Origin: Candidatus Rokuibacteriota bacterium
GTDB taxonomy: Bacteria > Methylomirabilota > Methylomirabilia > Rokubacteriales > CSP1-6
Length of the DNA: 64,000 bases
Reading direction: 5' to 3'
Assembly (NCBI GenBank): GCA_003221515.1
Contig: QHSI01000118.1
Span: 1 to 64,000, forward strand
Of this stretch, positions 39,477 to 47,864 are shown piece by piece. Positions within the stretch are counted from its first letter, which is position 1. Every line of letters begins with the position of its first letter. Below the pieces are notes generated by a model, which was given only the letters and a program-made list of their open reading frames with translations, ran no database searches and was not told the DNA's origin. Made by a program: the position numbers and the translations under genes.

Positions 39477-40062
39477 CGATGCTTCGCGCGCCGCCCTGAT
39501 CGTCTACGACGCTTGCCGCCGCGCCCTGACCCCGGCCGATCCCGGGCGACGCGCGGCGATGCGGCCCGTCCTCGACGCCTGGGTCGCTCTGATCGGCGCC
39601 TGCCGGGCGCGCGCCATGCCCATCATCTATACCACTCCGGTCAGCCGTGCGGACGGCGCCGACGTCGTGCTGCTGCCCACGGATCTCAGCGTCGAGACGG
39701 GGACGCCATCCCTCACCAACTGCGTCGAGGGCACGCCCGACGCCGGCTTCCCCGACGAGATCGCGCCCCGGTCCACGGACTACGTCTACCTCAAGCGCCG
39801 CCCCAGCGCCTTCTACGGCACCGGCGTGGCCGAGCTCCTGCGCACGCTGCGGCGTAGCGGGCTCGTGATCGCGGGCGGCGCGACGAATCGCGGCGTGGAG
39901 ACCAGCGTGCGCGAGGCCTTCAGCATGGACCTCGACACCGTGGTCGTGCGCGAGTGCTGCTGGGGCGGCGACGCCGCGGCCCACGCCTACAGCCTCGACA
40001 AGTCGATGAAGATGTACGCGCGCGTCAGGACCCTGCGACAGACGCTTGCCATGCTGGCGTAA
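39475..40062 (+). CDS. isochorismatase-like hydrolase lacking the catalytic Cys; start unclear
   Basis: The first ATG (39559) would remove the beta-strand and catalytic Asp of the family. In-frame codons upstream encode RAALIVYDACRRAL, matching the usual ALLVIDMQ region, with no ATG/GTG/TTG back to the stop at 39451, so the start is uncertain (ATC 39475 used). The active-site Lys (YLKRRPSAFYGT) is present, but the nucleophile position in GGATNRGVETSVREAF is Gly where Cys is expected (TNxCVE). It may be inactive, or use another residue such as the CC pair in VVRECCWGGD. It is divergent from the ThuA gene and precedes PhyH. Confidence 0.65.
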   Translation: MDASRAALIVYDACRRALTPADPGRRAAMRPVLDAWVALIGACRARAMPIIYTTPVSRADGADVVLLPTDLSVETGTPSLTNCVEGTPDAGFPDEIAPRSTDYVYLKRRPSAFYGTGVAELLRTLRRSGLVIAGGATNRGVETSVREAFSMDLDTVVVRECCWGGDAAAHAYSLDKSMKMYARVRTLRQTLAMLA

Positions 40063-40083
40063 CCGGGACATCCTGAGGCCGGC

Positions 40084-40932
40084 ATGCCCACGACGCTGAC
40101 GTCGACCCAGGTGGAGCGCTACACGCGCGACGGGTTCCTGTCGCCCAACACGGCGCTCACGCGCGAAGAGGCGCGGAGCTGCGTCGCAAAGCTCGAGGCG
40201 TTCGAAGAAGCGGTCGGCGGACGGCTCACCGCTGACGGCACAGATCCGCGCTACCGGTCCCGCACGCACGTGCTCCTGACCTGGGTGCATGCGCTCGCGC
40301 GACACCCCGCGATCCTGGGCGCGGTCGAGGACCTCATCGGCCCGGACATCCTCGTGTACACGTCCACCTGGTTCATCAAGGAGCCGGAGAGCGCGGCGAT
40401 CGCCGCCTGGCATCAGGACGCGACGTACTTCGGACTGCGGCCGTACGTCCACGTCACGGCGTGGCTCGCGCTGACCGACGCGACGGCGGGGAACGGCTGC
40501 ATGGAGTTTCTGCCCGGCAGTCACCGCCTCGGGCAGCTGCCCCACCGGGCTGGCGTCGTCGCCAGCAGCGTGAACCGCGCCGGTCAGGCCGTCGTCGGCC
40601 AGGTGGACGACGCGCCGGCCGTGCACGCGCCGTTGCGCGCCGGCGAGTTCTCGCTGCACCACACGCTCCTCCTGCATCGCTCGCAGCCGAATCGATCGTC
40701 CGGGCGGCGGATCGGCCTGGCCATCAGCTATGTCCCGACGCACGTGCGGCACCTGGGCGTGGTGCACAAGACGCCGGCGATGCTGGTTCGTGGCGTTGAT
40801 ACGTTCGGCCACTTCGCGCTCGAGCCCGCGCCGGCCGCCGACCTCGACGCGTCGGCCCGTGCCGCGTACGACCGCTCCTACGACGGCTACCGGGCCGCGT
40901 ACGCCGAGCAGGTCGCGCTCGAGAAGACTTGA
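40084..40932 (+). CDS. phytanoyl-CoA dioxygenase (PhyH) family protein
   Basis: This is a 282-aa Fe(II)/2-oxoglutarate-dependent oxygenase. The facial triad is visible as AAWHQDATYFG (H-x-D) and HHTLLLHRSQPNRSSGRR (distal His and 2OG-binding Arg). MEFLPGSHRLGQLPH is the typical PhyH turn. Members hydroxylate lipids, ectoine, phosphonates and natural products. It begins 21 nt after the isochorismatase-like gene and is probably cotranscribed with it. The palindromic repeat starts at its stop. Confidence 0.85.
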   Translation: MPTTLTSTQVERYTRDGFLSPNTALTREEARSCVAKLEAFEEAVGGRLTADGTDPRYRSRTHVLLTWVHALARHPAILGAVEDLIGPDILVYTSTWFIKEPESAAIAAWHQDATYFGLRPYVHVTAWLALTDATAGNGCMEFLPGSHRLGQLPHRAGVVASSVNRAGQAVVGQVDDAPAVHAPLRAGEFSLHHTLLLHRSQPNRSSGRRIGLAISYVPTHVRHLGVVHKTPAMLVRGVDTFGHFALEPAPAADLDASARAAYDRSYDGYRAAYAEQVALEKT

Positions 40933-40990
40933 AGTGCGCGCCGCACGCCGGCGCGGGGCCGGGGCCCCGCCGGCCGAGGCGCGGCGATAA
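40933..40990 (+). repeat. 58-bp palindromic intergenic element, copy 1
   Basis: This GC-only element contains the internal hairpin GCGGGGCC-GG-GGCCCCGC. It matches the reverse complement of 57680-57737 at all but about six positions. It sits directly after the PhyH stop and before a convergent gene, so it may also serve as a terminator. Confidence 0.75.
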
Positions 40991-41001
40991 ACTGAGCCCG
41001 A

Positions 41002-41211
41002 CTACCCCCGCCGCTGAGCGGCGAGCCACTCGGCGGCCGGTGGCACGTTGGGATCGCGCAGGCGCAGGTTGTAATACGCGACCAGCGGGAAATACGCGTC
41101 AGCCAGCCCGCGCAGCTCGGCGACGGGCTCGGGGTGCAGATCGACGCGTATGCCGGTGCGCTCGCCCCGGCCGATCAGCGAGAACGTCGAGAACTCGATG
41201 CCGGCGGTCAA
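41002..41211 (-). CDS. small protein coupled to the alpha/beta hydrolase
   Basis: This is a 69-aa protein whose ATG (complement 41209-41211) overlaps the stop of the hydrolase gene (ATGA), which supports a real gene. The central part (GIRVDLHPEPVAELRGLADA) resembles the C-terminal DLRVDDHPDPVAELRRL-type segment of DUF1028 proteins. The rest (YYNLRLRDPNVPPAAEWLAA) is unassigned. It could be a trimmed remnant of a larger protein or a genuine small accessory protein. Confidence 0.5.
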   Translation of the reverse strand: MTAGIEFSTFSLIGRGERTGIRVDLHPEPVAELRGLADAYFPLVAYYNLRLRDPNVPPAAEWLAAQRRG

Positions 41212-42230
41212 GCCAGGCGCGTCCGTAGGTATTCCGCGATCTCCAGCGTGGCGGCCATCCCCTGGGGAATCGCCTTGGTCAGCGATACGAACGCGTGGAT
41301 CTGTCCTGGGTATTCGCGGTGGACGACGTTCACGCCGTCCTTGCGCAGCCGGTCGCCGTAGGCCTTACCCTCGTCGCGCAGCGGATCGAACCCGGCGGTG
41401 ACGATCAGGGCCGGCGGCTGGCCGGCGAGTGTCGGCGCTCGCAGCGGGGCAGCGCGCAGGTCCGTCTTGTCCGCCTCGCTTCGGAGGTATTGCTGGGTGT
41501 ACCAGGCGATGCGATCGCGCGCGATCACGTATCCGTCCGCCAGCTCGCGATGCGAGTCCGTGTCGAGCGAGAAGTCGACCGCGGGATAGATGAGAACCTG
41601 GCACGTCGGCGCCGGCGTACCGCTGGAGGCCGCGAGCTGTGACACCACCGCCGACAGGTTGCCGCCGGCGGAGTCGCCCGCCACCGCCACGCGCGCGGTG
41701 TCGGCGTCGATGTCGCGGCCGTGGGTCCGGAGCCAGCGATACGCCGCGAAGCAGTCGTCGACCGCGGCCGGGAACTTGTGCTCCGGCGCCAGCCGATAGT
41801 CGATGGCCACGATGAGCGCGCCCGCGTGCTGGGCCAGCCGCGCGCAGAGCCCGTGATGGGTCTCGAGATCGCCCTGCACCCAGCCGCCGCCGTGGAAGAA
41901 CACCACGGCCGGCAGCGTTTCCCCGACGGAGGCGGCGTAGACGCGCGCGGGGATCTCACCAGCCGGCCCGGGGATGCGGATGTCCTCGGCACGCGCCAGG
42001 GCCGGCGCCGGCTCGTCCATCAGCGCCACCATCGTGCGCAGCTGCTGGCGCAGCTCGGGCAGCGGCGGATAGACGCCGGGCACGCGGATGGATTTGACGA
42101 ACTCGCCCACCACCTGGGCCTTGGGGTCCATCGTGCGGTTCCCGAGGCTGATGCGGTGACCTTCGAGGAGGCGCAGCGCCTCCTCTTCACTGATCAACGT
42201 GTGCGCGAGCTCCAGCTTGGGCTGACTCAT
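41208..42230 (-). CDS. alpha/beta hydrolase (HSL/carboxylesterase type)
   Basis: This is a 340-aa esterase of the hormone-sensitive-lipase family from the ATG at complement 42228-42230, with AAGGAG 6 nt upstream. The oxyanion motif is VVFFHGGGWVQGD, the nucleophile GDSAGGNLSA, the acid GFDPLRDEG and the His PGQIHAF. A ~90-residue N-terminal helical cap precedes the core. It is cytoplasmic and probably hydrolyses short-chain acyl esters or lactones. It overlaps the 69-aa downstream gene. Confidence 0.88.
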   Translation of the reverse strand: MSQPKLELAHTLISEEEALRLLEGHRISLGNRTMDPKAQVVGEFVKSIRVPGVYPPLPELRQQLRTMVALMDEPAPALARAEDIRIPGPAGEIPARVYAASVGETLPAVVFFHGGGWVQGDLETHHGLCARLAQHAGALIVAIDYRLAPEHKFPAAVDDCFAAYRWLRTHGRDIDADTARVAVAGDSAGGNLSAVVSQLAASSGTPAPTCQVLIYPAVDFSLDTDSHRELADGYVIARDRIAWYTQQYLRSEADKTDLRAAPLRAPTLAGQPPALIVTAGFDPLRDEGKAYGDRLRKDGVNVVHREYPGQIHAFVSLTKAIPQGMAATLEIAEYLRTRLA

Positions 42231-42265
42231 CATGGGCTCCTTCGCGAGCGGGTGTTCATCGCGGG

Positions 42266-42379
42266 TCAGAACCAGAGATCGGGCAGCGTGAAGCCAGCAC
42301 GGAACGGATCGGACGGGTCGACACCGTGCGGGAGCACGCCGGTGATCCACGCCTGGCCGGCGATCGTGGGCACGATGGC
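42266..42379 (-). pseudogene. C-terminal remnant of a proline racemase-family gene
   Basis: The minus-strand frame ending at the TGA of 42266-42268 reads IVPTIAGQAWITG, a linker, then DPSDPF-x-x-GFTLPDLW. This is the C-terminal end of proline racemase/hydroxyproline epimerase proteins (SGRAWITG...DPxDPF). Only about 38 residues of ~330 remain, and upstream sequence goes out of frame before the neighbouring LLM gene. It has no start or ribosome-binding site. Confidence 0.55.
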
Positions 42380-42455
42380 CGACCGCCCTCCGGCCATGCA
42401 CTCGCGAGCGCCGGGCGCGAGCTGTCGGCGATCACGGTCACCGTGCGCCCCCACC

Positions 42456-43373
42456 TCACCGCAGCGTCTCCTTGGCGAGGTCCAGGACCCGGTCGGCGAG
42501 CAGGGCCAGCATGCGCCACGCGCTCTCGTGGTGGCGCGTGGCTTCCACGTCGTCCGTGTAGGTGTCGAGGAGCACGTAGCGCGCTCCGAGCTTCGCCAGC
42601 GCCTCGAGATCGGCGCGGATCTGGCCGAGGCTCCCCTCGCCGGCGATCCGCTGATCGTCAGCGAGGTCGGTGTCGGTGACGCGGAGCCGGATCCTCGGGC
42701 ACAGCGCCGGCAGTGGCCGGCCTTCCTTCTCGGCGATCTCGCGCAGCTTCGGCAGCCCCGTGTCGCGAAGCCAGGGGACGCGCACGCGAATCGGATGCCA
42801 GGCGTCGCCGAGCCGCACCGCGCGGCGCATGGCCGCGTCGCTGGCGCCGCCGACCCAGATGGGCGGATGCGGCGATCGGAGCGGGCGCGGCCCCGTGCTC
42901 ACGTCGCGGAACGAGACGAACGGGCCGGTGTAGGACGCCGGGTCGCTGGTCCATGCGGTCTTGATCGCGGCCAGATAGTCGTTCGACATCGCGCCGCGTC
43001 GCTCGAACGGGACGCCGAGCGTGGCGAACTCCTGCTTGGCCCAGCCGACGCCCACGCCGAAGATGAACCGCCCGCCGGAGAGCTGGTCGAGGTTCGCGGT
43101 CAGCCGCGCGGTGTGGAGCGGGTGGCGATAGGGCAGGATCACGACGGTCGTGCCGAGCTCCACGCGCGTGGTCGCGCGCGCCAGCCACCCGAGCGTGACG
43201 AACGGATCGTAGTACGGCGCCGGGTAGCGCGCCACGACGTCCGGGGTGATGGCGACGTGGTCGGAGATCATCACCAGGTGGTACCCGAGCGTCTCGGCGA
43301 GCTGGGTCCAGCCGGCGAGCGAGTCCGGGCTCGCACCCGGCCCGAAGTTGAGGAGGTTCACCCCGATTCGCAT
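42456..43373 (-). CDS. LLM-class F420-dependent oxidoreductase
   Basis: This is a 305-aa luciferase-like protein, MRIGVNLLNFGPGASPDS at the start. Key segments are LGYHLVMISDHVAITPDV, LGTTVVILPYRHPLHTARLT, LSGGRFIFGVGVGWAKQEF and SPHPPIWVGGASDAAM. The composition fits the F420-dependent TIGR03619-like group more than FMN monooxygenases. Its start lies 3 nt downstream of a truncated amidohydrolase reading frame, so it may now use that gene's promoter. Substrate unknown. Confidence 0.83.
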   Translation of the reverse strand: MRIGVNLLNFGPGASPDSLAGWTQLAETLGYHLVMISDHVAITPDVVARYPAPYYDPFVTLGWLARATTRVELGTTVVILPYRHPLHTARLTANLDQLSGGRFIFGVGVGWAKQEFATLGVPFERRGAMSNDYLAAIKTAWTSDPASYTGPFVSFRDVSTGPRPLRSPHPPIWVGGASDAAMRRAVRLGDAWHPIRVRVPWLRDTGLPKLREIAEKEGRPLPALCPRIRLRVTDTDLADDQRIAGEGSLGQIRADLEALAKLGARYVLLDTYTDDVEATRHHESAWRMLALLADRVLDLAKETLR

Positions 43374-43376
43374 CGC

Positions 43377-43469
43377 CTACCACGGCTGTCGGTGTGGAAG
43401 CAGAACTGGGTCGACGACGTGGCTGTCGCAGTCGAACACCGGAAAGTCCTTGCGCGCGATGGTGGCCAC
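43377..43469 (-). pseudogene. N-terminal remnant of an amidohydrolase gene
   Basis: A GTG (complement 43467-43469) with a strong GAGGAGGGAAA ribosome-binding site opens a frame reading VATIARKDFPVFDCDSHVVD, the exact start of ACMSD-like amidohydrolases with their metal motif. It stops after 30 residues, 3 nt before the LLM start. The remaining ~300 residues are gone, consistent with a deletion that fused this 5' end to the LLM gene. Confidence 0.6.
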
Positions 43470-43557
43470 TTTCCCTCCTCGACGAACTCGCCTATTGTGT
43501 GGAATCGACGAGACGCCGTCAATCACGCATCTATGGAATCGGCGGCTGGAGGAATCG

Positions 43558-44087
43558 ATGCGGCCACTCACGTCGACCGCCATCGTCGTGTTCGCGGCAC
43601 TGCTCTCGAGCTTCGGTCCAGCCGCAGCGGCGCCGGAGGGCACGCTGACCTGGGGCGTCCACGTCACCCTGCCGCCCCGCTGGCTGGACCCAGCCGAGGT
43701 CGAGGGCATCAACACGCCGTTCATGGTGATCTACGCGCTGCACGACGCGCTGGTGAAGCCGATGCCTGGCGGGCTCTACACGCCGAGCCTGGCGGAGTCG
43801 TTCACCCAGTCGAAGGACGGGCTCACCTACGAGTTCGTCCTGCGCAAGGGCGCCAGATTCCACAACGGCGAGCCGGTGACCGCCGCCGACGTCAAGTTCT
43901 CGTTCGACCGCTACAAGGGGTGCACCAGATCCAGCAGATCATCCACGATCGGATGACGCACATTCCGATTTACGAGCTCGGGTTCATCTGGGGCGTCGGG
44001 CCGCGCGTGGAGGAGCCGGGGATCAACCTCATCCGTGGCTTCGCGTACTCCGCGCCGCTGGAAGACGTGAAGCTGAAGCGGCCGTAG
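43558..44087 (+). pseudogene. ABC substrate-binding protein (family 5) with large internal deletion
   Basis: From ATG 43558 (GGAGG 5 nt upstream) the frame encodes a signal peptide and the first ~120 residues of a family 5 binding protein (LDPAEVEGINTPFMVIYALH, then FVLRKGARFHNGEP and ADVKFSFDRYKG). At about 43918 the homology jumps, in another frame, to the family C-terminus (HQIQQIIHDRMTHIPIYELG, GPRVEEPGINLIRGFAYSA) ending at TAG 44087. About 350 central residues are missing and the frames differ, so no functional protein can be made. Confidence 0.8.
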
Positions 44088-44216
44088 GCACACCGTTGGC
44101 AGCACACCGTTGCGCGCATTGACAACCGCGTTGCTCCGGCCATACTGTCCGCTTCGACAGGGCGCCGGGCGGGCCGGCGGGCCACCGAATCCCGTCTCGA
44201 CCAGAGGAGCGTTGCC

Positions 44217-45926
44217 ATGCGCACCAGCGGACGACTGTTGCCGGTTCTGTTCGCGATAGGACTGATGACGCTCGGCGGGACGACGGCGACCGCGCCGGCG
44301 CGGGCCCAGGACGCGGCGCAGATTGCGGGGACCGCCGCCGTGTCCGGGACGGTCGAGGCGCCCAAGCCGTTCCAGGCAGCCCAGGTGCACCTCCTGAACG
44401 TGGACAAGAACGTCCTGTTCATGGTCTATACGAGCGGCGGCCGGTACCGCGCCGTGAATCTGTTCCCCGGCCGATACGAAGTCACCGTTCGCAAGCCCGG
44501 CTTCTCCGCGGAGACGAAGAGCCTCACGCTCGCGGCCGACGCCCGGGAGGCGCTCAACTTCTCACTGCGGGAGGAAGGGGCCCAGCCCGTCCAGCAGGGC
44601 GTGTTCGGCTTCACCTCGCGCATCGCCGACGCCACGCTCGTGTCTTACGACGAGCTCTACCCGGCCGGTCCCGGCCGCGACCTCGTCGCGAAGACCTGCG
44701 TGTACTGCCATGGCAAGAATTTCCTCCCGGGCCGGCCGTACCACGAGACGCAGTGGACCCACTTCGTGGATCTGATGCTGAACCCCTCGTCCCCCCGCGG
44801 CGCGATGATTCCCGCGGGAACTCTCAGCTCGACCGACCGCGAGACGGTGATCGCGTACCTCGCCAAGCACTACGGCCCCACCAGCGTGAAGCGCGCGCTG
44901 AAGGTCGACGCCGACTTTCCCCTGGACGAGACCGTGCTCGGAAGGGCCATGTACGTCGAGTACTACCTGCCGCTCGACAAGCAGCTCGACGCGGCCAACA
45001 AGCAGCGGCGCACCCAGGAGCCGCACTTCGATCCCGCTGGCAACGTCTGGTACACGGACCGCAGCATCCCCAACCGCATCGGACGCGTGGATCCGCGCAC
45101 CGGTGAGTTCCGGGACTTCATGATGCCGGATCCGAAGGGGGACCCGCACGGTCTGACCGTCGACAAGGCGGGCCACGTGTTCTGGGCCGAGACCGTGGGC
45201 TTCCATCTGGGCCGCCTCGATCCCAGGACGGGTTCGATGCTCCGGTATCCGATGGACTCCACCGGCCAGAGCAAGGGCGCCCGGGGCCACACGCCGGTCA
45301 TCGACTCGAAGGAAAACGTCTGGTTCACCGTCATCGGCGGCGACATGCTCGGCAAGTGGGACCGCAAGACCGAGAAGGCCCGGGTGTGGAAAGTGCCGAC
45401 GTCGGGCGCGGCGCCCTACGGCATCAGCCTGGACAGGGACGAAAACGTCTGGTTCGCCGAGTTTCGGCGCGGCAAGATCGCGAAGTTCGATCCCAAGACG
45501 GAGAAGTTCACCGAGTATTCGGCGCTCACGCAGCCGACGACGATCCGCCGGCTGGGCGTCGACTCCGCCGGGATCGTCTGGTACGGCGGCTTCAGCACCG
45601 GCAAGCTCGGCAAGCTCGATCCGAAGACCGGCCGGATCGTCGAGTACGACATCCCCATGCCCTTCTCCGAGCCCTACGACGTCTGGCCCGATCGAAACGA
45701 TCAGATCTGGATCAGCGACGGTGGCCAAGGCGGCAGCCTGATCCGTTTCGACCCGAAGACCGAGACGTTCACGTACTACCCGACACCGCAGACCACCGAT
45801 CAACCAAAGCTCGCCATCACGCGCGACGGTGCGGTCTGGTACACGCCGCGCTCGTCATCGAAAGCGGCGGCCGGGGTGTTGTATCCGGACGTGGGGAAGA
45901 TGACGACGTTCGGCGCCTATTACTAA
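44217..45926 (+). CDS. exported haem-binding protein with Vgb/SMP-30-like beta-propeller
   Basis: This is a 569-aa protein. Residues 1-30 are a signal peptide. Residues ~40-120 form a carboxypeptidase-regulatory-like beta domain (GGRYRAVNLFPGRYEVTVRK). Around residue 160 is one c-type haem site (TCVYCHGKNF). Residues ~270-569 form a propeller with repeats of the virginiamycin-B-lyase type (NVWYTDRSIPNRIGRVDPRT, NVWFAEFRRGKIAKFDPKT, IVWYGGFSTGKLGKLDPKT). It is probably periplasmic. The role is not established; the architecture suggests a redox or alcohol/ester-processing protein. A paralogue with the same domain order is at 50145-52313. Confidence 0.78.
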   Translation: MRTSGRLLPVLFAIGLMTLGGTTATAPARAQDAAQIAGTAAVSGTVEAPKPFQAAQVHLLNVDKNVLFMVYTSGGRYRAVNLFPGRYEVTVRKPGFSAETKSLTLAADAREALNFSLREEGAQPVQQGVFGFTSRIADATLVSYDELYPAGPGRDLVAKTCVYCHGKNFLPGRPYHETQWTHFVDLMLNPSSPRGAMIPAGTLSSTDRETVIAYLAKHYGPTSVKRALKVDADFPLDETVLGRAMYVEYYLPLDKQLDAANKQRRTQEPHFDPAGNVWYTDRSIPNRIGRVDPRTGEFRDFMMPDPKGDPHGLTVDKAGHVFWAETVGFHLGRLDPRTGSMLRYPMDSTGQSKGARGHTPVIDSKENVWFTVIGGDMLGKWDRKTEKARVWKVPTSGAAPYGISLDRDENVWFAEFRRGKIAKFDPKTEKFTEYSALTQPTTIRRLGVDSAGIVWYGGFSTGKLGKLDPKTGRIVEYDIPMPFSEPYDVWPDRNDQIWISDGGQGGSLIRFDPKTETFTYYPTPQTTDQPKLAITRDGAVWYTPRSSSKAAAGVLYPDVGKMTTFGAYY

Positions 45927-45937
45927 CGGCCAGCACG

Positions 45938-46459
45938 ATGGACGAGATGAAGGCGGTCGATCTCGGTCAGGTCATGACCAGCATTCGAACCTCGGGCCGG
46001 CCCAACACGGTCCTGTGGCAAGCGCCCGACAGCATCGCCTTCGTCGCGCGCGGCCGCGAGTTCCGCAGCGAGTTCCACAACGACCCGAGCGACGAAGTGA
46101 TGTACATGATCAAGGGCGACATGAACCTCCACTACCGGACGCGCGAGGGCGACGAGAAGGTCGCCGTCGTCCGCGAGGGCGAGATCATCTATTGCCCGGC
46201 GGGCACACCGCACTCCCCGCGCTTCTCGCCCGATTCGTTCGTGCTCGTCCTCGAACGCAAGCGGCGGGCGGACGAGGACGACTGCTTCACGTGGTTCTGC
46301 GGCAAGTGCGGCGCCGAGCTCCACCAGAGCGTCAAGCACGTCGCCGACTATCGCGAGGATCCGGTGTCGCGCGCCTACGAGGAGTTCTACGGCTCCGAGG
46401 CCAAGCGGACGTGTGGCCGCTGTGGCCACGTCACGCCGCGGCCGCCGGCAAAGGGCTAG
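45938..46459 (+). CDS. 3-hydroxyanthranilate 3,4-dioxygenase-like cupin
   Basis: This is a 173-aa cupin from ATG 45938; ATG 45947 is an alternative. The Fe-binding cupin residues lie in FHNDPSDEVMYMIKGDMNLH (H, E) and CPAGTPHSPRF (H). A C-terminal rubredoxin-like site (WFCGKCGAEL and RTCGRCGHVT) is typical of bacterial HAAO. HAAO opens the ring of 3-hydroxyanthranilate to ACMS in kynurenine-type degradation. An ACMSD-like amidohydrolase is at 30626-31774, but the two are not linked in an operon. The exact substrate is not proven. Confidence 0.8.
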   Translation: MDEMKAVDLGQVMTSIRTSGRPNTVLWQAPDSIAFVARGREFRSEFHNDPSDEVMYMIKGDMNLHYRTREGDEKVAVVREGEIIYCPAGTPHSPRFSPDSFVLVLERKRRADEDDCFTWFCGKCGAELHQSVKHVADYREDPVSRAYEEFYGSEAKRTCGRCGHVTPRPPAKG

Positions 46460-46466
46460 TCGCGCT

Positions 46467-47864
46467 TCAGGGCTCGGGCGGCCGGCGCGATGACCAGCCG
46501 GTCGCCTGCTCGTAGGCCCACCCGATGCGCAGGGCCATCGCTTCGTCGCCGGCGTGGCAGAGGACCTGGAGCGACGTCGGCATGCCCTCCGCGGTGAATC
46601 CGCTCGGGACGGCGAGACCGCAGAGCCCGAGGTAGTTGCCCGGACGGGTGAAGTGCGCCGCGGTCCCCGACTGATCCACGCGCTCGATCGGAATCGCCGC
46701 GGTCTGGGCCGTCGGCGTCAGCAGCGCGTCGACATCGTCCAGCGCCGCGGCGAACGCGCGCTTGTGCTCTTCGCGCGCCGCGAGGGTCAGCAAATAGTCG
46801 CGGGCCGAGATCGCCCGGCCGAGCTGGATTCGCGGACGCACGTGTGGGTCGGTGGGAAGGCTCTCGTCGTCGACCAGGTGCCCGACGAAGCGATAGCCCT
46901 CGGCGCCGATGATGCGCCCGGTGGCGGCGGCGCAGTCGCTCAGGCGCTGAGGAAGCTCGACCCTGACGATGCGCGCGCCGAGGTTGGCGAGCGCGTCGAC
47001 GGCGGCGTCGTAGGCGCCCAGCACTGCCTTGTCGACGCCGACGCGCTCGACGTCGGGCAGCACGGCCAGACGCAGCCCCGCGACGCCGCGGCGCAGGACG
47101 GGAAGTGGATCGCTGGGTGTCCACGCCAGCGTCTGGGGATCACGAGGATCGGGCCCGCTCAGCGCACGATAGATCAGCGCGGCGTCCTCGACGGAGCGCG
47201 CCAGCGGCCCGGGCGTGTCGAGCGTCGAGCTGAGCGGCAGGACGCCGTAGGTGCTGATTCGTCCCGCCGTCACCTTGAGGCCCACGATGCCGTTCCAGGC
47301 CGCCGGAATGCGCACGGAGCCTCCGGTGTCGGTGCCGATGGCGACCGGCGCCAGACCCGCCGCGACGGCCACGCCCGAGCCGCTGGACGAGCCGCCGGGC
47401 GTGCGGTGCACTTTCAGATCCCACGGGTTTCGCGGCGTGCCCATGTGGGTGTTCGTGCCCCAGCTTCCCATCGCGAACTCGACCGTGTGGGTCTTGCCGA
47501 GGACGATCATCCCCGCCGCGATCAGCCGCTCGGCGAGGGCCGCGGTGACCGGCGACACGCGCTCGGCCCAGACCTTCGACCCGCCGGTGGTCACGCGCCC
47601 TTCGAGGTCGACGAGATCCTTGAGCGCGATCGGCACGCCGTGAAGCGGTCCGCTGCGATGGCCGCCGCGGATCGCCCGGTCGGCGGCTTCCGCGGCCAGT
47701 CGCGCGTCCGTCTCGTAGACGGCGATGTACGCGCGCAGCGTCCCGTTCCGCCGGCGGATGCGCTCGAGCAGCGCCTCGACGGCGTCGACCGGCGACAGCG
47801 TGCGCGCGCCGAACGCGCGGGACAGCTCAGCGACCGTGGCCCACACGGGATCGATCGTCGTCAT
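46467..47864 (-). CDS. amidase signature (AS) family enzyme
   Basis: This is a 465-aa amidase starting at the ATG of complement 47862-47864, overlapping the MFS stop by one base. The Ser-cisSer-Lys triad is visible: Lys in IALKDLVDLEG, the Gly/Ser-rich PGGSSSGSGVAVAAG, and the nucleophile in GTDTGGSVRIPAAW. The length is normal. It is cytoplasmic and hydrolyses an amide (GatA-like enzymes, aryl or aliphatic amidases, urea-type compounds). It is last in an operon with an MFS permease and a hydroxyacid dehydrogenase, suggesting uptake and breakdown of an amide substrate. Confidence 0.87.
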   Translation of the reverse strand: MTTIDPVWATVAELSRAFGARTLSPVDAVEALLERIRRRNGTLRAYIAVYETDARLAAEAADRAIRGGHRSGPLHGVPIALKDLVDLEGRVTTGGSKVWAERVSPVTAALAERLIAAGMIVLGKTHTVEFAMGSWGTNTHMGTPRNPWDLKVHRTPGGSSSGSGVAVAAGLAPVAIGTDTGGSVRIPAAWNGIVGLKVTAGRISTYGVLPLSSTLDTPGPLARSVEDAALIYRALSGPDPRDPQTLAWTPSDPLPVLRRGVAGLRLAVLPDVERVGVDKAVLGAYDAAVDALANLGARIVRVELPQRLSDCAAATGRIIGAEGYRFVGHLVDDESLPTDPHVRPRIQLGRAISARDYLLTLAAREEHKRAFAAALDDVDALLTPTAQTAAIPIERVDQSGTAAHFTRPGNYLGLCGLAVPSGFTAEGMPTSLQVLCHAGDEAMALRIGWAYEQATGWSSRRPPEP

